Of a stretch of DNA of 64,000 nucleotides, positions 43,157-52,936 are shown piece by piece. The first letter of the stretch is position 1. Every line of letters starts with the position of its first letter. The notes beneath the pieces are model-generated. The model was not told the origin of the DNA and did not search any database. It saw only the letters and a program-made list of their open reading frames with translations. The position numbers were made by a program, and so were the translations under genes. This DNA comes from Candidatus Aminicenantota bacterium (lineage in GTDB: Bacteria > Acidobacteriota > Aminicenantia > Aminicenantales > Aminicenantaceae): contig JAFGMO010000103.1 of NCBI GenBank assembly GCA_016927475.1, forward strand, positions 51,561 to 115,560, given 5' to 3'.

Positions 43157-43240
43157 TAAGTTTGTAGTCTTGCATAATCTAAGCGAAGAGAATAATATTA
43201 TCTGAAACAGCACGTTATTTAAAAGTATAGGGATAGAGCG

Positions 43241-45367
43241 ATGAAGTGTCCCAACTGCAGCACCGAAAATTCCTCAGACTCTGCATTCTGCAAAAAATGC
43301 GGCACCAACCTCTTTTCCACGGATCAGGCCGATTTTTCCCATACCATGACAGCCCAGGCTCCCGCCTTTGAGCTCCACAAGGGGAGTACCTTTGCCGGAA
43401 GGTATAGGGTTCTGGAGGAAGTGGGAAGCGGCGGCATGGGAAAAGTTTACAAGGTTTTGGACGAGACCATTGATGAGGAGATCGCCCTGAAGCTTATACG
43501 GCCGGTCATCGCCTCCGACAAAAAAACGATCACCCGATTCAAGAACGAGTTGAAGCTTTCCCGGCGGATTTCCCACGACAACGTCTGCCGAATGTACCAC
43601 CTGGGTGAGCACGAAGGCATGCCCTATATCACCATGGAGTTCGTCTCCGGCCAGGACCTGAAATCCATCTTGAAAAAAGTCGGAAAGCTGAGCCCCCAAA
43701 GCACCATCGAAACCATCGACCAGGTCTGTTCAGGTCTTGCGTCTGCCCATAAGCTCGGTGTCGTTCACCGCGACCTGAAACCTCAAAACATCATGATCGA
43801 TGATGACGGGATACCGCACATCATGGATTTCGGTATCGCCCGTTCCATCTCGACGGAAACCATCACCGATTCCGGTATGATGATCGGAACCCTTGACTAT
43901 ATGTCCCCCGAACAAGCGTCGGGACGGAAAGTCGACCATAGATCAGATATTTATTCATTGGGAGTCGTGATTTTTGAAATGCTCACAGGGGAGCTTCCTT
44001 TTAAAGGGGAGACACCGATAGACACCGCGTTGAAACACCAGATGGAAACAGTGCCTGATCCGCGGACGATCAATCCTCAAATTCCGGAGGGTTTGAAACA
44101 TGTCATTTTCAAATGCCTGGAAAAGGATCGGGAAAGAAGATACCAGTCTATAGACGAATTGAGACGGGACCTGGAGAAGATCGATAAGGGAACCCCGGTC
44201 ACGATAAAAAAAGTGCGCAAATCTACTGTCCCCCGTATGGCCTTTTTTGCTGTGCCTGTTCTAATCTTAGCCCTGGCCGCCGGGGCTTATTTTCTGTTCA
44301 AGAAGGGACCGACGGAAGATGTTTCAGCGAACAAACCGGCTGCTCTCGTTCAGGAAACGGAAAAACAGCCGGCAAAAAAGCCTTCTGAAACTCCGCCCGC
44401 TGCCCCAAAAAAAGAAGAAACAACCGCGGCCCAAAAGCCCGAACCTTCGATGAAAAAAGTGCCGCCATCCGCCGTCCTTCCCGGTTCGCTTGAAATTACG
44501 TCATCGCCTTCGGGGGCCGAAATCCTTGTCGACGGAAGATCCATGGGGACAACGCCCTTCAAAGGGGAGTTTCCATCCGGCCGCCACCAGATTGTTCTGA
44601 AAAAACCGCCGGAATACAGAAATTATTCGGCCGTGCTCAATGTAAGGTCTGAAGATACGACCTCAAGAAATTTTTCCCTTTTACCCCGTTATGCTCTCAA
44701 GATTACATCCGACCCCGAGGGGGCGGATGTTTGGATAGACGGCTCTTTAGGTGGGAAAACTCCTTTTGAGACGGAACTCTCCAAACCCGATTGCCGTATC
44801 AAAATTGAAAAAGGCGTCTCTTGGCGTCCCGTCGAAGAGAGCCTGACTCTTACACCTGGAGATAATCCTTTTCAATATACTTTGAATCCGCTTTATTACA
44901 GGTTAAATATTCGCACGGAACCCAATCAGGCTCGCGTTTCCCTGGGAAACGATGTTCTGGGAGATTCTCCTGTTTATAAGGAGAATGTTGCCCCGGGAAG
45001 CTATGTCATCAAAATCGAAAAGGAAGGTTATAAGACTTTAGAAGAGACGGTTGATATTCAATCCGACTTCTCGCGAATGTTCCGGCTTGAGAGGACGGAA
45101 GTTTCCGGGACCGAGGTCGTTTCCCTCACCGGAAAGATACGCATAAAAGTCCAGCCTTTTGCCGATGTTTTTATCGATGGGGTTCTTATAGGCGAGGTTC
45201 CTCCAGCCATCGTTCGGGACGTGAAAACGGGACGGCACACGGCCGAGTTTGTCTCGACAAGCCTTAATAAAAAATATTCTGTTGAGTTTGAAATCGGGCC
45301 GGGGGAAAACAAAGAAATCCGGATGAACATGAGAACGGGGAAAAGCGAGGTCGTGGTCCTTAAATAG
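43241..45367 (+). CDS. Membrane Ser/Thr protein kinase with N-terminal zinc ribbon and PEGA repeats
   Basis: 708 residues. Residues 1-30 are a zinc ribbon (MKCPNCSTENSSDSAFCKKC). The kinase domain (about 50-320) is complete: GSGGMGKVYKVLDE, the Lys in EIALKLI, VVHRDLKPQNIMID, IMDFGIARS, GTLDYMSPEQASG. One transmembrane helix (FFAVPVLILALAAGAYFLF, about residues 330-350) is followed by a Lys/Pro/Glu linker and four PEGA-like repeats (ITSSPSGAEILVDGRSMGTT, ITSDPEGADVWIDGSLGGKT, IRTEPNQARVSLGNDVLG, KVQPFADVFIDGVLIG). The PEGA part would sense or bind outside the membrane. No partner phosphatase nearby. Confidence 0.93.
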   Translation: MKCPNCSTENSSDSAFCKKCGTNLFSTDQADFSHTMTAQAPAFELHKGSTFAGRYRVLEEVGSGGMGKVYKVLDETIDEEIALKLIRPVIASDKKTITRFKNELKLSRRISHDNVCRMYHLGEHEGMPYITMEFVSGQDLKSILKKVGKLSPQSTIETIDQVCSGLASAHKLGVVHRDLKPQNIMIDDDGIPHIMDFGIARSISTETITDSGMMIGTLDYMSPEQASGRKVDHRSDIYSLGVVIFEMLTGELPFKGETPIDTALKHQMETVPDPRTINPQIPEGLKHVIFKCLEKDRERRYQSIDELRRDLEKIDKGTPVTIKKVRKSTVPRMAFFAVPVLILALAAGAYFLFKKGPTEDVSANKPAALVQETEKQPAKKPSETPPAAPKKEETTAAQKPEPSMKKVPPSAVLPGSLEITSSPSGAEILVDGRSMGTTPFKGEFPSGRHQIVLKKPPEYRNYSAVLNVRSEDTTSRNFSLLPRYALKITSDPEGADVWIDGSLGGKTPFETELSKPDCRIKIEKGVSWRPVEESLTLTPGDNPFQYTLNPLYYRLNIRTEPNQARVSLGNDVLGDSPVYKENVAPGSYVIKIEKEGYKTLEETVDIQSDFSRMFRLERTEVSGTEVVSLTGKIRIKVQPFADVFIDGVLIGEVPPAIVRDVKTGRHTAEFVSTSLNKKYSVEFEIGPGENKEIRMNMRTGKSEVVVLK

Positions 45368-45631
45368 AGCCATACCTAACTGCCGGCCTAAAGTCTATAA
45401 TAAAATTTTCGGATGACGTTCTATACGGGTTTTACAATATATAAAAAATTCCTTTTTTTGACTGATTTGAGCCAAGGCTGTGAGGTAATGCGATTGCCTC
45501 TTGCTTCGGCTTAGCCCTGCGGATGGGCTTGCGTCCTCACCCTCGCCAGTCTGCCGACAGGCAGGCAAAATTAATAAAATTTATTTTCGTGCTTTTGCTT
45601 CTTTCGCCATCATGCCATACCCTTAAAAGTT
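45368..45631. other. Intergenic with a GC-rich hairpin
   Basis: Between convergent genes. A perfect stem CTGCC/GGCAG with a four-base loop lies at 45551-45564, after a GC-rich stretch containing AGCCC/GGGCT. Text near 45470 (GAGCCAAGGCTGTGAGG) weakly recalls the MITE, but not enough to call a copy. Confidence 0.4.
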
Positions 45632-46546
45632 CTATGCCCATGGTCCGGGCGCTTTCCACTTCGCATTAAATTTCTCATCTTTATTGATAGCAACGAGCGG
45701 CTTAAAAAGGAATTTCTCTATTGCCTTAGCTGTTACACTTAACTTTTTCGGTGCAAACTTAATTTCTGCCTTCTTGAGAAAAGCTTTCCATAATGGTAAC
45801 CGATCGGATTTATCATCATAGATTTCTTCAGCAAATAAAGGTTTGCCCTGGGGAAACGCGGTTTTACGCTGTTTGAAAGTTCTTTTTAAAGCCCCGACAA
45901 GCCGCGAACCATTAAAATCAAATTGACGCATCATAAGCCAAATATCATAAAAATCTTTCATGCGGCTGTTCAAAAGACCTAATTTTATCACTGATTCAAA
46001 TTTTTCGCTGATAATGCTTTCGGCAGGATATCCTTTAAGTTTAGGTTTTGGAAAATCTAAAATCACCGGATATTCAATCATTTTTGGCTTTGGATAAATA
46101 CTATCTCCAAAAGCTATATCAATTTGCATAGGTATTCTAGAACGCTCAAGTAAACCAACAAACTTAACTCTTACTCCTTCATAATCAACATTTTCCTTTA
46201 TCCGTTGGCCTTTAACATTTTTAGAGTCGAATATAAGACCATCGGAAACAACGTTGATTTTACAAATATCTCTTATCATTTTCTCAATGCTATCTATCTT
46301 GTTATCATATTGCGACAAAAAGTCTATATCAAGAGTTGTTCTTCGCTCCGGCATATGCCATACCATAAACATCAAAGCTCCTTTAAGAACAAATTTATCC
46401 GCGTATTTGGACTGGCTCACACGATAAAGAAACCTTTCCATGCCATAATACTGAAGCACTTCAGAAAATGGTCGATTCTCTTCTTTTGCTTTATTCTGCA
46501 ATCGAGCCCTTACCGAAGCTTTTATATTTTTAATATCTTTCTTCAT
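45632..46546 (-). CDS. AbiEii-type nucleotidyltransferase toxin
   Basis: 304 residues. FVLKGALMFMVWHMPERRTT followed by LDIDFLSQYDN is the AbiEii nucleotidyltransferase pattern, with the catalytic acidic pair in DID. YPAESIISEKFESVIKLG, then MKDFYDIWLM, is the conserved second block of the family. AbiEii toxins modify tRNA-like targets and are neutralised by AbiEi (type IV system). The gene overlaps its partner by four bases. The classic glycine-rich GGTAL of the family is replaced here by GALMF. Confidence 0.88.
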   Translation of the reverse strand: MKKDIKNIKASVRARLQNKAKEENRPFSEVLQYYGMERFLYRVSQSKYADKFVLKGALMFMVWHMPERRTTLDIDFLSQYDNKIDSIEKMIRDICKINVVSDGLIFDSKNVKGQRIKENVDYEGVRVKFVGLLERSRIPMQIDIAFGDSIYPKPKMIEYPVILDFPKPKLKGYPAESIISEKFESVIKLGLLNSRMKDFYDIWLMMRQFDFNGSRLVGALKRTFKQRKTAFPQGKPLFAEEIYDDKSDRLPLWKAFLKKAEIKFAPKKLSVTAKAIEKFLFKPLVAINKDEKFNAKWKAPGPWA

Positions 46547-47145
46547 ATCATAGCTTCCAGTATTGGCTTTATAATGTTGCTAACCCGACAAATCTTGGCG
46601 TATTTCATGATTTCCTTAGGCTCTATATTCTTTTCTGTAATGCTGGCTTTAAGAGCATCTCTGGCAATACTCATTCCTATACGATTACGGAATTTAAAAC
46701 AATCAACAATAGTTTTGGCAAGATTATAGATTTTGATTTTATAACCCTCTATTTCATGTACTTCAAGACCTGCTTTCCATGCTTTAGGAGCAAAGCGGTA
46801 AAATTTTACCGGGGGATATTTAATCCTGTTAGCGTGAGTACCTTGCGGTATTGCTATATCCACATATCTAGGGATTTCACTTGTTGCCTCATGGAAAGAA
46901 AGAGCAGAAATGAGACAAATAGCACCTTTTGGAGCCTGAAGCGATGCAATAACAAGATCGGGGTGAGATCCGGATTTATAATTGACTATACGGTAAAGAC
47001 CCCGGGCAATTTTTTCAACTTTTCCCGCTTTTTCAATAGCAACAAGCGAATCAGGATGAAACCCGGCTTTAAGGATATCGGTAAAACGAAGCACTCCTCC
47101 GTGTTTCTTAAAATACTTTATAAGCTCTTGTGTCCTTGGACTCAT
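46543..47145 (-). CDS. AbiEi-type antitoxin/transcriptional regulator
   Basis: About 200 residues. Start at 47145 (MSPRTQELIKYFKKHGG) follows CGGAGG; the longer frame to 47181 has none. The N-terminus is a winged helix (LRFTDILKAGFHPDSLVAIE, KAGKVEKIARGLYRI), as in AbiEi. ICLISALSFHEATSEIPRYV and VHEIEGYKIKIYNLAKTIVD match the antitoxin core. It usually represses its own operon and counters the downstream toxin. Together the genes form an AbiE phage-exclusion or stability system. Confidence 0.88.
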   Translation of the reverse strand: MSPRTQELIKYFKKHGGVLRFTDILKAGFHPDSLVAIEKAGKVEKIARGLYRIVNYKSGSHPDLVIASLQAPKGAICLISALSFHEATSEIPRYVDIAIPQGTHANRIKYPPVKFYRFAPKAWKAGLEVHEIEGYKIKIYNLAKTIVDCFKFRNRIGMSIARDALKASITEKNIEPKEIMKYAKICRVSNIIKPILEAMI

Positions 47146-47511
47146 ATAACCTCCGTATAATCTCTCTATACTTGTCAACAAGTATATATATTTTATACGC
47201 TCCTATCAATGTTTTTATTTCGGAAAACAGGCATATAAAGGCAATGTGAAAGACAACGAAGCACTGGGTTACGCTGGAGCAAGAGACAATCATATTACCT
47301 CGCCGCTTTGCCTCTAGTCAGTCAAAAAGAGGAATTTTTTATATAATGAAAAAACCTGTATAGAAGTTCAACAGGATAATCCTTTCTTTGATTTCCACTC
47401 ATTATCCTCCCTCCTGCATTTCCTATCCTTACCATGAATTAAGGAAGGATTAAGTTGGATTTTCACGGTCATGCGGCCATAATGGAAGCGGAGAAAAAAC
47501 AGGAGGTCGAA
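47146..47511. other. Intergenic, divergent control region
   Basis: 366 bases between divergent genes. TTGTCAACAAGTATATATATT lies upstream of the abiE genes (47165-47185 on plus) and could hold their promoter and a TTGT/ACAA operator. I see nothing else. Confidence 0.35.
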
Positions 47512-48766
47512 ATGAAAGGCATTCGGATAGGGATCGGAATAACGGCTGCACTTCTTATGTTTTTTTCGACCGCCGCCGCCCAGGAATCGAAGTCTTTCCG
47601 TATTCCCCGGATTTCAGGATTGAATGTGGACGGTTCAGGGGCGGATTGGGGTGAAAGCGGTTTCAGAGTTGACCTGGTTTTGTCCCCGGATGGAAAAGTT
47701 TTGCCGGCCGATGATTTTGACGTAGGGTTCCGCCTGGCCTGGAACGAAAAAGGACTCTACAGTCTGGCTGTTGTTCAGGATGATATTTCTTTTGAACACG
47801 AAAATCTCTCCCGTCTTTGGAGGCGGGACAGTGTCGAGTTTTTTGTGGGCAGTAAAACCGCCCCCAGCGACAGGTTTCAGCTTGTTGCCGCTTCCGGAGC
47901 CGACCCGAACTTCGGAAAGATAAGATGCCGGCTTTATGATCACCGGTCCGAGAGTTTGAAAAAGATACCCGTTGAATATGAAGCCTCCTCCTTTGTGGAG
48001 AACAACAAAGCTTATATCGAGGCTTTTTTCCCTTGGGCAGCCTTGGGGTTTTCTCCCGAAATGGGATCGGAATGCACTTTCCAGCTTGTCGCCAATGATG
48101 ATGATAATGACGGGGATGGACTGCGTGTTGCCTGGTTCCCCAGTTATGAAAGCAAAGGCTCTTGGCGGGAATAAAGCCCTGGCTGGAATATCGACACGTA
48201 AGGGGAGCGGGGTATACAGGTTCGAATTGAATGCCCCGGAAAAGCAAGTCCCGCTGAAAGCTGCGGCCGCATTGCCCAATAGATGGTTTATCCAAATACA
48301 GGGGGATGGGTGGTTCGAAAAGAAAGGTTGTGACGGAAAAATAGGCTGGAAACAGAATAGGGACCGGATACAGGAGTTCGGGAATCTGAAGCAGTCGATT
48401 GTCGGCTGGTGGCTCAATCCCCAAGGACCCCTTAAGATGCAAAATTATTTCCCGGATCCTGTTCTCAAAAAAAAGAGCCTTCGGAATAACAGGTCTTATT
48501 TTCTCGTGGAAACAGCCGGTATTATGCAGCCGAAGCACAGTCTGGAATTTGATGCCCAAACCGGTCTTCTCGACCGTATCGACGGCCGCTGGGAATTTAA
48601 GAATTACCGATCCTTGGACGGTATCCTTTTTCCTTTTCGTCTTGTTATAGACGGAAAAAGAAAATTTTTTCTAACCGTTCTGGCCCATAATCCGGATTTG
48701 GATAAGAAGATTTTTGCCAGGCCGTCAAAAACGATCCCGGTTTTGAAACATCTTTTCATGAGATAA
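47512..48766 (+). pseudogene. Secreted CBM9-like sugar-binding protein, disrupted by a frameshift near 48150-48180
   Basis: The first part (47512-48174, 220 residues) has CAGGAGG before ATG, a signal peptide (IGIGITAALLMFFSTAAAQ) and a CBM9-like domain (VDGSGADWGESGFRVDL, NEKGLYSLAVVQDD, RRDSVEFFVGSK). It stops at SKGSWRE. The next frame (47972-48766) continues with GVYRFELNAPEKQ, then about 180 residues including GDGWFEKKGCDGKIGWKQN, HSLEFDAQTGLLDRIDGRW and SLDGILFPFRLVIDG. This second part is LolA-like in style and has no start or ribosome binding site of its own. A single frameshift (real, sequencing error or programmed) would restore one protein of about 415 residues. Confidence 0.7.
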
Positions 48767-48898
48767 GTTCTGAAGGCTTTTCTTTGAGCATAAAACGGAA
48801 ATGAAATGGATGAGGTTTCGGGTTTTGTTTTTTATGGTATCATGACATGAGTAAAAATTCGGGTTTGAAGCCTTCGTTCAGGCCCTAAGGAAAAAAGG

Positions 48899-49582
48899 TT
48901 GAATATCCTGGTCATCGAAGACGAACCAAAAGTAGCCCGGGCCATAAAAGAAGGCCTGGAATCCGAGCAGTACAGGGTGTCCGTAGCGGCTACGGGTGAA
49001 GAGGGATATTATATGGCGACCACCCAAACCTTTGATATCATTCTTCTCGACCTCATGCTTCCCGGGAGAAGCGGGATAGAAATCCTGGAATCCCTGCGGC
49101 GTCAGGGCATTCTAACTCCCGTTCTTATCCTGACGGCCAGAGATGCCGTCGAAGACAGGGTTCTTGGATTGGATGCAGGTGCTGATGATTATGTTGTCAA
49201 ACCATTTGCTTTCCCCGAGTTGCTTGCCCGTATTCGTGCTTTGACCCGCCGCGGACGGCCGGACCAGGCCCTTCGGCTTAGATTGGCCGATCTGGAGATG
49301 GACCGTGTTACACGAAAAGTGGAAAGAGGGGGACAAAAGATTGATCTGACGGCCAAAGAATTTGAACTTCTGGAATATTTTCTTCTCAATGCCAGGCAGG
49401 TCGTTTCCAGAGAAATGCTGGCCCGGGATGTCTGGAAAGCTGTTGACAGAGCGACACCGCTGGATAATGTCATCGATGTCCACGTCACACGCCTGCGTCA
49501 AAAAGTGGATGTTCCCTTCAAGGTAAAACTTCTTAAGACGATACGGGGGATGGGATTTGTTATGAAGGAGGGCAATGTTTGA
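48899..49582 (+). CDS. OmpR-family response regulator
   Basis: 227 residues starting with TTG after AAGGAAAAAAGG. Receiver domain: acidic pair in VIEDEPKVARA, phosphorylated Asp in IILLDLMLPG, Thr in ILTARD, Lys in YVVKPFAF. C-terminal winged helix: LTAKEFELLEYFLLNARQVV and DNVIDVHVTRLRQKVD. The closest style is CusR/CopR-type metal or envelope stress regulators, but the signal is unknown. It overlaps the kinase gene by one base (TGATG), so the two are translationally coupled. Confidence 0.92.
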   Translation: MNILVIEDEPKVARAIKEGLESEQYRVSVAATGEEGYYMATTQTFDIILLDLMLPGRSGIEILESLRRQGILTPVLILTARDAVEDRVLGLDAGADDYVVKPFAFPELLARIRALTRRGRPDQALRLRLADLEMDRVTRKVERGGQKIDLTAKEFELLEYFLLNARQVVSREMLARDVWKAVDRATPLDNVIDVHVTRLRQKVDVPFKVKLLKTIRGMGFVMKEGNV

Positions 49583-50934
49583 TGGGAGCGAAAATAAACA
49601 TCAAGCTGCGTCTCATCCTCTTCAGCACGGGTGTTGTTATGGTCATCCTATGCCTGGTTTTTTTCGGCGTTTATCTTTTCATGAAGGACCGGGCGGAGTC
49701 GCTGGCTCGGGAGAAGGTGGACCAGGCTTACGATACCGTAGCCGATGTCCTCAGGAATTCCGAGGGGGACATTATGGATATCTATCATCTCGGGCAGGAT
49801 GTCCTGCTTCAAATGATGCGCGACGGAAAGGTGGTTTATGCCACCCAAGCCTGGAAAGAATCTCCGATTCCGTCGCTGCTGTCTGCTGGAGATAATGTCT
49901 TATACAAGCGTTTGTCTCTACAGGATGGCCGTATTTTTTTGGTAAAAAAGGGACAGGTGGATGAATACAACACAGAGATTATTTATGCCCAGGAAGTAAC
50001 AACCTCCCTCGAAAGCATTAAAAACTTGCGGGTCATTCTTCTTGTCGCTTTGCCCTGTGCTCTCGTTTTATCCCTCCTCGGAGGATATTTTCTCGCCGGG
50101 CGGGCTCTGGTTCCGGTCAAAGAGATCACTCAAAAAGCCCGGGATATCACAGCGGACCGCCTGGAAGAGCGGCTGCCGGTTTCCAATCCTCATGACGAGA
50201 TAGGGCGTCTTGCTACGGTTTTTAACGATGTGCTGGCGCGTCTCGAATCTTCCTTTCTTCAGCTCCGGCGTTTTACGGCGGACGCTTCCCATGAGCTGCG
50301 AACTCCTCTGACTTCGATTCGAAGTGTCGGAGAAGTGGCTCTCAAAAGGGGGAGGAAAATATCTTCCTACCGGGAGGCCCTGGGAAGTATTTTGGAGGAA
50401 GTCCAGCGGCTCAATCATATCGTAGACAGCCTGTTGATTCTGGCCCGGAGCGATGCCGGCCGGGTTGCTCTTCGAGCCCGTCGTTTGGATATTGGAAGCC
50501 TGGTTGAGGGAGTCGTGAACGACCTTCGTGTCCTGGCGGAGGAAAAAAATCAGACCGTCACTCTCGATGTTCCATCAGAAATGTGGGCGGCTGCCGATGA
50601 GGCGACGATACGTCTTGCCGTAACAAATGTATTTCACAATGCTGTGGTTTATACGCCTCAAGGAGGGCTGATAGCCGTCCGGGTCAAAAGCGGGGAGGAC
50701 GGACGGATTGTTATCGACATCGATGATAACGGCTTGGGTATTCCTGAAAGTGAACGCGAAAAAGTTTTCGAGCGTTTTTACAGGATAGATAAATCCCGTT
50801 CCCGCCGAGAAGGAGGGGCAGGTCTCGGCCTGTCCATAGCCCTTTGGGCTGTACGCATGAACGGGGGCACCATCGATTTTCAGAAAAAAGACCGGCCGGG
50901 AGCCTTATGCCGGATTTTTCTTCCCGGTGTATAA
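49582..50934 (+). CDS. Sensor histidine kinase partner of the upstream response regulator
   Basis: 450 residues. Transmembrane segments at residues about 8-33 and 150-172 bracket a periplasmic sensor of about 120 residues. A HAMP segment follows (VPVKEITQKARDITADRLEE). H-box FTADASHELRTPLTSIRSVG, N-box TNVFHNAVVYTP (with HNA in place of the usual ENA), and G-boxes DIDDNGLGIPESEREKVFERF and GGAGLGLSIA complete the kinase. It starts one base inside the regulator stop. The ligand cannot be inferred. Confidence 0.92.
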   Translation: MGAKINIKLRLILFSTGVVMVILCLVFFGVYLFMKDRAESLAREKVDQAYDTVADVLRNSEGDIMDIYHLGQDVLLQMMRDGKVVYATQAWKESPIPSLLSAGDNVLYKRLSLQDGRIFLVKKGQVDEYNTEIIYAQEVTTSLESIKNLRVILLVALPCALVLSLLGGYFLAGRALVPVKEITQKARDITADRLEERLPVSNPHDEIGRLATVFNDVLARLESSFLQLRRFTADASHELRTPLTSIRSVGEVALKRGRKISSYREALGSILEEVQRLNHIVDSLLILARSDAGRVALRARRLDIGSLVEGVVNDLRVLAEEKNQTVTLDVPSEMWAAADEATIRLAVTNVFHNAVVYTPQGGLIAVRVKSGEDGRIVIDIDDNGLGIPESEREKVFERFYRIDKSRSRREGGAGLGLSIALWAVRMNGGTIDFQKKDRPGALCRIFLPGV

Positions 50935-50951
50935 AAGGTATATGTCCCGGT

Positions 50952-52610
50952 CTAAAGAGAAAATGCCGGATCTTTGAGGAATGGATATTTTTTAAAATCT
51001 ACGATACGCATCATCCGGAAGATGTTGGCCCTGCTGTTATTTTTTTCATCTACGACAGGATTGAGAAATTCCCAAACGATTTCCCCTTCCCGGGTAATCT
51101 CAAAAGCCCGGCCGGAGTCAGAGTCCGTGATGAGGGTGTTGCCGTTGGGCAGCCTTTGGTTGCTTCCCGACCAGCTCGAATAAAAAGAGCGGGGAGGTTC
51201 GGCCTCGTAAAACCACACGATTTTCCCCGATATGGGCTCAATCTCGAGAATGCGGGAATATTCCCTGAAGTTGCCGTTATCAAAAACAAGAATATTGTTG
51301 TTATCAAGAAGCGTGGGGTGGTGGGGATATTGAAGCTCTTCTTTTCCCCATCTCCAGACAACCGATTCCTTTTCCAGGTCGACAAGCCCGATCATGTTCA
51401 GCCTTTTAGAACAGAAAAGAATCCGTCCTTTTTTAAAAACCGGATTAACATTGCGGGTGATGAATTCCACTGTGTTGCAGTGAAAGATATCTGCCTTACC
51501 GTAGATGTCCCGAGGCGGTGTGAGACTATCTATTATTCTTTGGGCGAAGGCGCGGGGATTAAAAACGAACCAGGCCCGCCCGCTCAGCACATCAGATGGG
51601 ACGTCCTTTTTCAAAAGTTTATAGAGATTCAGGTCTTTTTGTATCCGTCCGTCCTCTGAAAGAAGAACCAGGTGGTTGTTCTGAAGAATGATGGGAAAAA
51701 CCTTGTAAAAAAGAACTTCATAAGCTTCGGTCAATGTCGCAATATTTCCTTCTGGAGAGAGGGCGATGTCATGATGGGTTCTAAGACGGGTAATCCATCT
51801 TGTTTGAGAATCCCAGCCGGCTCGGGTAATCGTTCCATTTCCGATGAAAAGGATATCTCCGTTGGGTAAGACCTCCGCGTGAGCGATGTCGGTCCTTTTT
51901 CCTTTTATTGGTTCGTGTTTCCATGCATGAAGGATTTTCCCTTCCATATCAAGGAGTTGAACTTCAGATGAGCCTTTGGAAAAGAAGATATTGATGCCCT
52001 TGTAGGCTTTTTCCGGATTGAATTTGACAACACCTTTTTGGGTGACACTTACTTCAGCCGGAGACCAGTCGGCATAAGGAAGGGATTTGAGGATTTCGGA
52101 GTCCCCTGTCGAAGAAGAAGCTTGGGGATTTGTTTGGATAAAGGATAAAAAGACGGCAATAAAAATGAGGACTCCACTGATATATAGGAATATCCTGGCG
52201 GCTTTTCCGGGATTGAAAAAAACGATATCCGACAGGATAAAAAACAAAAAGAGAGAAATGTTTCCCAGGATGGAGGCCGGATTGAGGGAATAGTCAAAGA
52301 TAAAATGATTGAGAAGCCAGAGAAATACAATAAGGAAAAATGTCCGGAAAAAAAAGATGGAGCGGAAACGCCTGCGGCTGTTCCTGTAGTTTTGCTTTAT
52401 GGATGATGGGAGAAAAATCCAGAACAATCCGGCCGTCAGCCGGTAGATAAGATAAAAAACTCCGGTGTAGAAAAGAAACGGCAGAAAAAAAACCACGAAG
52501 AGAGGGGGAATGGTGTCAAATCCATAAATGAAGCCGGCTGCGATGAAAGCGAGAAGCACAATCACTGTGAGGGATATAATGATCAGCAGTCTGGCATGTT
52601 TTTTTTTCAT
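50952..52610 (-). CDS. Membrane-anchored arylsulfotransferase (ASST)-like beta-propeller protein
   Basis: About 552 residues. Start at 52610 (MKKKHARLL), with AAGG ten bases upstream; a TTG at 52619 is also possible. Four or five N-terminal transmembrane segments (to about residue 160) are followed by a propeller of the ASST type: LLDMEGKILHAWKHE, AHAEVLPNGDILFIGNG, LRTHHDIALSPEGNI, IFHCNTVEFI, LQYPHHPTLLDNNNI and NQRLPNGNTLITDSDSG. His residues in THHDI and HHPTLL are where ASST enzymes carry catalytic histidines. Such enzymes move sulfate between phenols; activity here is unproven. Ends only 18 bases from the convergent kinase gene. Confidence 0.75.
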   Translation of the reverse strand: MKKKHARLLIIISLTVIVLLAFIAAGFIYGFDTIPPLFVVFFLPFLFYTGVFYLIYRLTAGLFWIFLPSSIKQNYRNSRRRFRSIFFFRTFFLIVFLWLLNHFIFDYSLNPASILGNISLFLFFILSDIVFFNPGKAARIFLYISGVLIFIAVFLSFIQTNPQASSSTGDSEILKSLPYADWSPAEVSVTQKGVVKFNPEKAYKGINIFFSKGSSEVQLLDMEGKILHAWKHEPIKGKRTDIAHAEVLPNGDILFIGNGTITRAGWDSQTRWITRLRTHHDIALSPEGNIATLTEAYEVLFYKVFPIILQNNHLVLLSEDGRIQKDLNLYKLLKKDVPSDVLSGRAWFVFNPRAFAQRIIDSLTPPRDIYGKADIFHCNTVEFITRNVNPVFKKGRILFCSKRLNMIGLVDLEKESVVWRWGKEELQYPHHPTLLDNNNILVFDNGNFREYSRILEIEPISGKIVWFYEAEPPRSFYSSWSGSNQRLPNGNTLITDSDSGRAFEITREGEIVWEFLNPVVDEKNNSRANIFRMMRIVDFKKYPFLKDPAFSL

Positions 52611-52755
52611 TGCCGGCAAACCTTCACTTCATAAAAGCCGTTCGGTTCTTTCTATATGAAAGGCTCGAAAGGTTTTTCATTTTATCGAACCCTCATGTTT
52701 TTTCAAGTGCGGAGAGTTTTATTTTTTCCATTCAAAGCTGCCCGACCTGTATTAT

Positions 52756-52826
52756 TACCTAGAAAATAACAACAGTCATCACCCGGTTCATCCGGGTGAT
52801 CCAGGATTAAAGGCAATAATTTTCAT
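52756..52826. repeat. REP-like element B
   Basis: Second copy of the 71-base element at 27837-27907, with the same perfect stem ATCACCCGG/CCGGGTGAT at 52778-52800. The second hairpin of element A is absent. It lies in the 317-base gap between two leftward genes and is preceded by CCTGTATTATT, the same letters as the MITE end. Confidence 0.85.
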
Positions 52827-52936
52827 CTTTCGCGGGTGTGTATGCTCATGAAAAATTCATAAATTTGGAGAAAGCAGAGGTTCGACAGCCGTTATATGAA
52901 TCCTATTTTATACGGCCGGCAGGCGGTACAATTAAT

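Noticed and set aside
45463..45580. Sixth MITE copy
   Set aside because: Shares only short words such as GAGCCAAG and CTGTGAGG; no terminal repeats.
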